Made by a program: the position numbers and the translations under genes
Notes under the pieces: model-generated
The model's input: the letters and a program-made list of their open reading frames with translations, nothing else
What the model was told of the DNA's origin: nothing
Database searches by the model: none
Part shown: piece by piece, positions 50,194-56,146 of the stretch
Layout of the letters: each line of letters opens with the position of its first letter
How positions within the stretch are numbered: the first letter of the stretch is position 1
Source: Phormidium ambiguum IAM M-71
GTDB lineage: Bacteria; Cyanobacteriota; Cyanobacteriia; Cyanobacteriales; Aerosakkonemataceae
Assembly: GCF_001904725.1 (NCBI RefSeq)
Contig: NZ_MRCE01000041.1
Span: 1 to 56,146 of the forward strand
Reading direction: 5' to 3'
DNA length: 56,146 bases

Positions 50194-50954
50194 GCATTAA
50201 AATGCTTTTTGAAGTATGTCCAAGAAGTCATATCATCATCTAAAGGAGATTTAGGTGCATTTTTATATAAAGGAACTCTGGTGTTAATTTCATCTTGCAA
50301 TAATTGAGGCAAATCGGTAAAATCTTTCACCTTCAAACCACAAGCACTATAAATTAAATTACCAGCTTGATTTCCCATTTTCATCCAAGGTAGCCAAGGG
50401 CCGATTCTATCCCAAGAAATAAACATTTCCGAAACAGTAACTATTTCTGGATTTTCCAAATCTTTAGTCGGAACAGTTAGTTTAAATAACTCCGCAGCTT
50501 GGTAAGTTTCTTGAGGACTGTAAGCACTAAAATTTTCATCTTTAGCTAAAGAATTTGGATAAGTAGGGAATAAATCAAACACAAAAGTAGTAATTTCCCC
50601 ATTTACTTGTCCGGGAAATTTCCCTTTAAAACGTCCTTCTACAGGACTATTAGCAACATGAACCACCGTCACAGTTTCCCCTGTCCAAGGGTTTTCCCAT
50701 TTATGTAAAATTTCGTTAGTTTGTGGATCGAGATAATAGGTTAATTCCCGTGAAGTGAAATCCCAAGTTTCATCATCATTAGGAATACATCGACTCACAC
50801 TCATTCCCACAATATTAAACAAACGTTTCTTTTTTTCATTAGGAACAAAAGAATAAATTGCTCCAGTCCAAGTGAGGAAAGTTTGTTTTCCGTCAAGGGA
50901 AGAACGCACTTTTACCCATTCTTTAGTATCAAACTCTTTCACTTGATTGATCAT
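50148..50954 (-). CDS. DUF1838 family protein
   Basis: A 268-residue soluble protein of DUF1838: KVRSSLDGKQTFLTWTGAIYSFVP, RELTYYLDPQTNEILHKWENPWTGE, VFDLFPTYPN, RIGPWLPWMKMG and DMTSWTYFKKHF. The function of the family is unknown. Its start codon lies 26 bp inside the 3' end of the AbrB-type membrane gene, so the two are coupled. Confidence 0.8.
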   Translation of the reverse strand: MINQVKEFDTKEWVKVRSSLDGKQTFLTWTGAIYSFVPNEKKKRLFNIVGMSVSRCIPNDDETWDFTSRELTYYLDPQTNEILHKWENPWTGETVTVVHVANSPVEGRFKGKFPGQVNGEITTFVFDLFPTYPNSLAKDENFSAYSPQETYQAAELFKLTVPTKDLENPEIVTVSEMFISWDRIGPWLPWMKMGNQAGNLIYSACGLKVKDFTDLPQLLQDEINTRVPLYKNAPKSPLDDDMTSWTYFKKHFNAYLAGERFPIPEAEE

Positions 50955-52155
50955 CGATTAACCCTCTTAATAAGTAATCCTTTTTTGCCTCTCTTTCTTC
51001 AAGATGACGAAAAAACATTAACCATAAAGGTAGCGAAGCATTTAAAGCAATTAATCGCATTAAATGTCCGGCTGTGACTATTTCTACATCATGATTTAAA
51101 GATAAGGCAACTAATACCATTTCTGCTGAGCCTCCCGGTGCGGTAACTAACATACAACTTAGCCAATCCCAAGGGGTAAACAGCATCGCAAAACCAGAAG
51201 CAATAAATCCAGTTATGATAGTTAAGCTTACAGGAATTAAAGCATAAAATATGGTTGTTTTATTAATTTTTGGGTTGTTTCCCCAAGATTCTCCAATGCT
51301 AATTCCTAGTAATGCTTGACCAATTAAGTTTACAAGATATGGTGGTGTGAAGTTAATTTCAGGCAGAAATGGTAGCGAATTTAAGCAATAACTAAAACTT
51401 GTACCTACTATTAATGCCCCAAAGAAAAAAGGAGTAGGTATTTGCCATCTTTTAGATATTTCTACTCCTAAAAATGTGCAAAATAATAGAATAGTTAATA
51501 ACATTAATGATAAACTATTTGTAGGTAACAAATGGTTCATTAAGTTGTTGACCGAAGTGTTATTACTATTAGCCAGCGACCGAGCAATGATGGGAATAAT
51601 TATAACAACGCTGGTAACTCTGATTACTTGAACTACAGAAACTAGGGAAACATCTTTATTATATTCAGCAGCAAAGCTGGACATAATTCCTATACCACCG
51701 GGAGTTGTGGCTAACATAGCTGTAAATATATTGGTGCGACTAATTTTAGAGAAAACCCAGCCTATAAATACACCAGTTATCATAATAAATAGCGTTAGAA
51801 ATAGGAAGGTTGGTAACTCTGAATAAACTGTCTCAATGTTGCCGTTAGCTATTGCAAAACCGATAGTAATTCCAACTAATGCTTGTCCAACTTTCCTAGC
51901 TATTGGATGTGGTTGAATTTCCCATTTAATGAAGCGCGAAACATAAATTGTTAAAGCACCAGCAGCGATACCGCCAAATATCCAAGCGATTCCTCCTATG
52001 GGTAAAAGTTTGGCAAAGGTAAAACCTAAAGGTAAAGAAAGAAGTAGTTCTAACCCCAAACTGACTAACGAGTTTTTAACTATTCTGTTGTTCACAGTTA
52101 AAATTTTCCTATTTCCTAAGTTAATTGCTGTTTTTTCTGAGATTTCATAAAGCAA
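50929..52155 (-). CDS. AbrB-family membrane protein (putative transporter)
   Basis: A 408-residue membrane protein with about ten helices arranged as two AbrB repeats. Each holds the GxxxG-rich motif region: MLATTPGGIGIMSSFAAEYNKDV in the first and MLVTAPGGSAEMVLVALSLNHDVEIV in the second. The family is often labelled as ammonia monooxygenase-associated but has no proven function. The first about 18 residues may not be translated. It is the first gene of a two-gene operon with DUF1838. Confidence 0.8.
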   Translation of the reverse strand: MLYEISEKTAINLGNRKILTVNNRIVKNSLVSLGLELLLSLPLGFTFAKLLPIGGIAWIFGGIAAGALTIYVSRFIKWEIQPHPIARKVGQALVGITIGFAIANGNIETVYSELPTFLFLTLFIMITGVFIGWVFSKISRTNIFTAMLATTPGGIGIMSSFAAEYNKDVSLVSVVQVIRVTSVVIIIPIIARSLANSNNTSVNNLMNHLLPTNSLSLMLLTILLFCTFLGVEISKRWQIPTPFFFGALIVGTSFSYCLNSLPFLPEINFTPPYLVNLIGQALLGISIGESWGNNPKINKTTIFYALIPVSLTIITGFIASGFAMLFTPWDWLSCMLVTAPGGSAEMVLVALSLNHDVEIVTAGHLMRLIALNASLPLWLMFFRHLEEREAKKDYLLRGLIDDQSSERV

Positions 52156-52300
52156 AATGGCTGAATCAAAGGATTGATATCAGCTAAAGTATCTTGATTT
52201 GGGTCACTATTAATAAAGCAAATCCGACTAAAATAGGCGCTAGCAGCCATTTTTAGTTAAATTGTGATTGTTTTGCTTTAATATAGCATTAATATCTAAA

Positions 52301-53176
52301 TTAAGATTCTTCAGGTGGAATAAATTCTTGTTCGATTTGGCGATATTTAGGAATACCGATGAATTCTTGGAAGTCCTTAAATTTCACCAATTCGGTAAAA
52401 TCTGCTGTGGTTCCATGTTCTTTTAACTGACGGAAACACGCTGTCATTATTTGAGTTGTGGCTAACAGTCCAGTCACAGGGAAAAAGGCTATTTTGAAAC
52501 CCATTTCTTGCAATTCTGGGGCGGAAATTTCTGGGGTTTTCCCACCTTCAACGATGTTAGCAACTAAGGGGAAGTTGGGGAAGGTTTTTGCGATCGCCTT
52601 TAGTTCCTCCACCGACTGCGGCGCTTCCACAAACAATATATCTGCACCCGCCTCAATATAAGCATTTCCCCGCCGCAAAGCTTCCTCTAAACCCAATGGC
52701 CCTCGTGCATCAGTTCGGGCGATAATTACTAAACTACTATCACCTCGCGCTTTCACAGCCGCCCGAATTTTCCCTGCGTGTTCCGCCATTGAAATCACTC
52801 TTTTCCCTTCAAAATGACCGCATTTTTTCGGCCATTCTTGGTCTTCTAAAATGATGCCAGCTAAACCCAATTGTGCCGCATCTTTAACTATTCGCATGAC
52901 ATTTAAAACATTACCATAACCAGTGTCCATATCGGCAATTAAAGGAATAGTTATTGATTGAGCGATTCTGCCAACACTGTACAGCATTTCTGTGGCGGTG
53001 AGAAAACCGTAATCTGGCAAACCAAGAGTAGAAGCAGCAATCCCAAAACCGCTAGTAGCAGCAACTTCAAAACCTAATTGTTCGACTATTTTCGCACCCA
53101 AACAATCATAAACTCCAGGGATAACGATAATTCCGGGACGAGCAATTAATTGACGTAATTTTTGTCCAGCAGACAT
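52301..53176 (-). CDS. Isocitrate lyase/PEP mutase superfamily enzyme
   Basis: A 291-residue (beta/alpha)8 enzyme. The frame is open to 53227 but homologues begin near MSAGQKLRQLI, so ATG 53176 is chosen. Family motifs: GVYDCLGAKIVEQLGF, SGFGIAASTLGLPD, the metal site IADMDTGYG (D82/D84), LEDQ and the catalytic loop PKKCGH with C119, as in methylisocitrate lyase and oxaloacetate-hydrolase-like members; then IARTDARG and LFVEAP. It cleaves or rearranges a 2-hydroxy or 2-oxo acid; the substrate cannot be assigned. Confidence 0.85.
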   Translation of the reverse strand: MSAGQKLRQLIARPGIIVIPGVYDCLGAKIVEQLGFEVAATSGFGIAASTLGLPDYGFLTATEMLYSVGRIAQSITIPLIADMDTGYGNVLNVMRIVKDAAQLGLAGIILEDQEWPKKCGHFEGKRVISMAEHAGKIRAAVKARGDSSLVIIARTDARGPLGLEEALRRGNAYIEAGADILFVEAPQSVEELKAIAKTFPNFPLVANIVEGGKTPEISAPELQEMGFKIAFFPVTGLLATTQIMTACFRQLKEHGTTADFTELVKFKDFQEFIGIPKYRQIEQEFIPPEES

Positions 53177-53283
53177 AGAAGTAATTTGATGAGAGATAAA
53201 TTTATAATATGATAATTGCGGCAGCAAAGAAGAAGATAAAGAAATAGCTAATCAAAATTTGATGTCATGTTAAATTTAACAAT

Positions 53284-53310
53284 AAAAAAAGCCACCGAAA
53301 CCCGATGGCT
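53284..53310 (-). terminator. Rho-independent terminator of ndk
   Basis: On the minus strand an 8-bp stem (AGCCATCG/CGGTGGCT with one G-T pair), 5-nt loop and a T7 run, 24 bp past the ndk stop codon. Confidence 0.85.
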
Positions 53311-53333
53311 AATTAGCAAAAAGTTAACTTAAA

Positions 53334-53783
53334 TTATTCGTACAACCAAGGAGTAATTGTTGGTTGCCAACTTACTAATTCTTCGTCTTTAAACCAAAGA
53401 CTAATTTCGCGGGTTGCGGTTTCTGGCGCGTCGGAACCGTGTATTAAGTTACGTCCGACGCTAACACCGAAGTCACCGCGAATTGTACCAGGTTCAGCAT
53501 TTAGAGGGTTGGTAGCGCCAATGATTTTCCGTGCAGAGGCTATTACCCCGTCGCCTTCCCAAACCATTGCTACTACGGGGCCAGAGGTAATAAAATCAAC
53601 CAAACCGGGAAAAAATGGTCTTTCCTTGTGTACGTCGTAGTGTTGTTCTGCGAGTTCACGGCTGACTTTGACCAGTTTTAAACCTACTAGGGTGAAACCT
53701 TTGCTTTCTAAACGGCTGATGATTTCACCTACTAGCGATCGCTGTACGCCATCGGGTTTGATTGCTAAAAATGTGCGTTCCAC
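53334..53783 (-). CDS. ndk: Nucleoside diphosphate kinase
   Basis: A 149-residue Ndk when started at GTG 53783 ([21 protein letters not shown]), the standard length and start for the family, although the frame is open from a TTG at 53801. The phosphohistidine is H115 in [10 protein letters not shown]. It exchanges terminal phosphates between NTPs and NDPs. GGGAG lies 12 bp before the GTG. It is divergent from speA with about 180 bp between the start codons, an arrangement also seen in other cyanobacteria. Confidence 0.95.
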   Translation of the reverse strand: MERTFLAIKPDGVQRSLVGEIISRLESKGFTLVGLKLVKVSRELAEQHYDVHKERPFFPGLVDFITSGPVVAMVWEGDGVIASARKIIGATNPLNAEPGTIRGDFGVSVGRNLIHGSDAPETATREISLWFKDEELVSWQPTITPWLYE

Positions 53784-53962
53784 TAAAAAATTTGCTCCCA
53801 AACATTGTCTACCGCTTAGTATCGTAAAACTTTCTGAGGTTAAATTTTTATTAATTTCTGATTAGTGGGGAAACTTGACAAGCTGAGTGAGGAAATTAGC
53901 CAACTACTTGCTAGCCAATACGCTAAACTGTCTATTCGGTAGTTGTTGTAGGGGCGAGAACT

Positions 53963-55966
53963 ATGGGGGCTTACTCACGGGCTGAAGATACCACTGTGGA
54001 AGCAAAACAAGCTAAATCTTCTGCTTTAGCACAAGTGGAAACCAAGGGTATGCCACTGGTGACTAGAGAAATAACTAGACAGTGGACTATTGAAGATAGC
54101 GAAGCCCTTTATCGAATTGAAGGTTGGGGTCAGCCTTATTTTTCCATTAATGCGGCTGGTCATATTACAGTTTCGCCAAAAGGTGAGCGTGGTGGTTCGC
54201 TGGATTTATTTGAATTGGTAAATGCTCTGAAACAGCGTAATTTGGCTTTGCCGTTAATGATTCGCTTTTCAGATATTTTAGAGGATAGGATTGAAAGATT
54301 AAATGCGTGTTTTGCGAAAGCGATCGCACGTTACAACTACCCCGGCACTTACAAAGGTGTCTATCCGGTAAAATGCAACCAGCAACGCCACTTAATTGAA
54401 GAATTGGTCACTTTTGGCAAACCACATCAATTTGGTTTGGAAGCGGGTTCTAAGCCGGAATTAATGATTGCTTTAGCGATGTTGGATACGCCTGGGGCGT
54501 TGATTACTTGCAACGGTTATAAAGACCGAGAATACATTGAAACGGCAATGTTATCCCAGCGTTTAGGACAAACGCCAATTATTGTTTTAGAACAAACTGA
54601 AGAAGTAGATTTAGTAATTAATGCGGCGAAACATTTGGGAATTCAGCCAATTGTTGGTGTGCGTGCTAAATTGAGTACTCAAGGTGTTGGTCGTTGGGGC
54701 ACTTCAACTGGCGATCGCGCTAAATTTGGCTTAACTATCCCTGAAATTATTCACGTTGTAGACAAGTTTCGGGAAGCCGATTTGTTAGGTTCTTTGCAGT
54801 TGCTACATTTTCATATTGGTTCCCAAATTTCGGCAATTCAAGTAATTAAAGATGCCATCCAAGAAGCCAGCAAAATTTATGTGGAGTTGGCCAGGTTGGG
54901 TGCGAATATGAAATATCTTGATGTGGGCGGTGGTTTGGCGGTAGATTATGACGGTTCCCAAACTAATTTCTATGCGTCCAAAAACTACAATATGCAAAAC
55001 TATGCCTACGATATTGTGGCAGAGTTAAAGGATGCTTGCGCGGAACATAATATCTCTGTTCCTACGATAATTAGTGAAAGTGGGAGAGCGATCGCTTCTC
55101 ATCAATCAGTCTTGATTTTTGATGTTCTTGGTAGTAGTGATGTTCCCAATGAAGAACCAGAACCACCAAAAGAGGGAGAACCCCCAATAATTTGGAACCT
55201 TTGGGAAACCTATCAATCGATTAATTACGAGAATTACCAGGAAGCTTATCACGACGCGACTCAATTCAAAGAAGAAGCTATTAGTCGGTTTAATTTAGGA
55301 ATTTTACGACTGGCAGAACGAGCTAGAGTAGAGAGAATTTACTGGGCTTGTTGTCGGAAAATTGTTAAGCTGACCAGAGAGCAAGATTACGTTCCCGACG
55401 AATTGGAAGACTTGGAAAAAATCATGGCTTCCATCTATTACATTAATATGTCGGTTTTCCAATCGGCACCAGATTGTTGGGCGATCGATCAATTATTCCC
55501 AATTTTACCCATTCATCGTTTAGTTGAAGAACCAACCGAACGCGCAATTTTAGCAGATTTGACTTGTGATAGTGATGGGAAGATCGATCGCTTTATCGAT
55601 CTCCGAGATGTGAAATCAGTCCTCGAACTTCATTCATTAAAATCAGAAGAACCCTACTATTTAGGAATGTTCCTCAATGGCGCATACCAAGAAATTATGG
55701 GTTCGCTGCATAATTTGTTCGGTGATACTAATGCCGTTCACATCAAACTCACCCCGAAAGGCTATCAAATCGAGCACGTCGTTAAAGGCGACACCATGAA
55801 AGAAGTACTCGGTTATGTACAGTACGATGTCGAAGATTTAGTCGAAAAAATTCGCCGTCGTTCGGAACACGCCCTGCAAGAAAAACGCATTACTTTGCAA
55901 GAATCTCAACTGTTACTGCAAAATTACGAACGCAGTCTCAGTCGGTACACTTATTTGGTGGATTAA
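53963..55966 (+). CDS. speA: Biosynthetic arginine decarboxylase
   Basis: A 667-residue PLP enzyme of the fold III SpeA type. The PLP lysine is K137 in GVYPVKCNQQ; the glycine-rich phosphate loop is YLDVGGGLAVDYDG; ESGRAIASH and C535 in LTCDSDGKID complete the active site. It turns arginine into agmatine, the first step of putrescine synthesis. Length and N-terminal extension (residues 1-40) fit cyanobacterial SpeA. Transcribed alone; a G-rich repeat tract follows. Confidence 0.93.
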   Translation: MGAYSRAEDTTVEAKQAKSSALAQVETKGMPLVTREITRQWTIEDSEALYRIEGWGQPYFSINAAGHITVSPKGERGGSLDLFELVNALKQRNLALPLMIRFSDILEDRIERLNACFAKAIARYNYPGTYKGVYPVKCNQQRHLIEELVTFGKPHQFGLEAGSKPELMIALAMLDTPGALITCNGYKDREYIETAMLSQRLGQTPIIVLEQTEEVDLVINAAKHLGIQPIVGVRAKLSTQGVGRWGTSTGDRAKFGLTIPEIIHVVDKFREADLLGSLQLLHFHIGSQISAIQVIKDAIQEASKIYVELARLGANMKYLDVGGGLAVDYDGSQTNFYASKNYNMQNYAYDIVAELKDACAEHNISVPTIISESGRAIASHQSVLIFDVLGSSDVPNEEPEPPKEGEPPIIWNLWETYQSINYENYQEAYHDATQFKEEAISRFNLGILRLAERARVERIYWACCRKIVKLTREQDYVPDELEDLEKIMASIYYINMSVFQSAPDCWAIDQLFPILPIHRLVEEPTERAILADLTCDSDGKIDRFIDLRDVKSVLELHSLKSEEPYYLGMFLNGAYQEIMGSLHNLFGDTNAVHIKLTPKGYQIEHVVKGDTMKEVLGYVQYDVEDLVEKIRRRSEHALQEKRITLQESQLLLQNYERSLSRYTYLVD

Positions 55967-55970
55967 GGAA

Positions 55971-56054
55971 AAAAGGCAGGGGGGCAGGGGAGATGGGGAA
56001 AAGGGGGAAAGGGGAAAAGGGGAAAAGGGGGAAAGGGGAAAAGGGAGAAAGGGA
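55971..56054. repeat. G-rich AAAAGGGG tandem tract after speA
   Basis: About 85 bp of GGGGAAAA/GGGGGAAA units, preceded by GGCAGGGGGGCAGGGG. A simple repeat tract with four or more G-runs per 30 bp, able in principle to form G-quadruplexes on the plus strand. Confidence 0.85.
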
Positions 56055-56063
56055 AATTTTTCT

Positions 56064-56146
56064 CTTCTGCCTTCTGCCTTCTGCCTCCTGCCTTCTGCCT
56101 TCTGCCTTTCTTCCCTTCTGCCTTCTGCCTTCTGCCTTCTGCCTTT
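56064..56146. repeat. TTCTGCC array at the right edge
   Basis: About eleven TTCTGCC units with one CTCCTGCC variant, running off the window. Same unit as the array at the left edge. Confidence 0.9.

Noticed and set aside
52116-52250. 44-codon minus-strand frame (begins MAASAYFSRICFINS) upstream of the AbrB-type gene
   Set aside because: No ribosome site, overlaps the start of the membrane gene and belongs to no known family. It could be real but I cannot support it.

Overview
The window is a stretch of cyanobacterial chromosome, probably from a filamentous species. The evidence is a biosynthetic arginine decarboxylase diverging from ndk, a Ycf35/DUF2997/ferredoxin operon, a BioU-type biotin enzyme, a COP23-domain secreted protein, a BchH/ChlH-type chelatase subunit, very many GCGATCGC (HIP1) octamers, and heptanucleotide tandem repeats (TTCTGCC, GGGGACT, TTTAGAC) of the kind scattered through such genomes. 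The window both begins and ends in a TTCTGCC array. The species cannot be fixed from the sequence.

Layout. 1-8.1 kb: a conserved small protein, a COP23/trypsin-like protease pair, an orphan DUF433 protein, a ChlH-like chelatase paralogue, and a thioredoxin-like lipoprotein with a CcdA-like membrane partner. 8.2-19.8 kb: redox and stress genes (carotenoid-isomerase-like and Rieske-containing flavoproteins, a short-chain dehydrogenase, three tandem hemerythrin-type proteins, DUF2231 and DUF2809 membrane proteins, a YggU-family protein, a glutathione transferase, a SRAP/YedK DNA-crosslink protein, a Met-rich zinc-ribbon protein, a YiaA-like protein). 19.9-28.2 kb, minus strand: a lasso-peptide gene cluster in the order B1 (PqqD/RRE), B2 (protease), C (cyclase), precursor, HprK-like kinase, PRMT-like methyltransferase, ABC exporter, nucleotidyltransferase. 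The 53-residue precursor (25483-25644) was found by hand translation between the cyclase and kinase genes. 28.5-31.8 kb: housekeeping genes. 31.9-36.7 kb: a 4.8-kb integrated element bounded by 45-bp direct repeats of the tRNA-Val 3' half, encoding a tyrosine integrase, a TOPRIM/RecA-type primase-helicase and a small coiled-coil protein, with iteron-like repeats and operator repeats. 37.2-41.5 kb: a STAND (NB-ARC/TPR) ATPase, a hicBA module whose toxin gene is split by a 115-bp inverted-repeat element, and a VapBC-type module lying between two copies of that element. 41.5-56.1 kb: a SpoIIE-type phosphatase, a VOC protein, an RppA/RppB-like two-component pair, a glycosyltransferase, DUF1838 and AbrB-type membrane genes, a PEP-mutase/isocitrate-lyase-family enzyme, ndk and speA.

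How the genes work together. In the lasso cluster, B1 should bind the precursor leader through its YxxPxLxxxG motif, B2 should cut the leader off, and C should close the N-terminus onto the only acidic core residue. The kinase, methyltransferase and nucleotidyltransferase are likely tailoring enzymes, and the ABC protein should export the product. The tRNA-Val element looks like a minimal self-excising and self-replicating unit without conjugation genes. The small inverted-repeat element family (three copies, each with a TTA/TAA target duplication) has reshaped the toxin-antitoxin region and separates the two halves of the lasso cluster.
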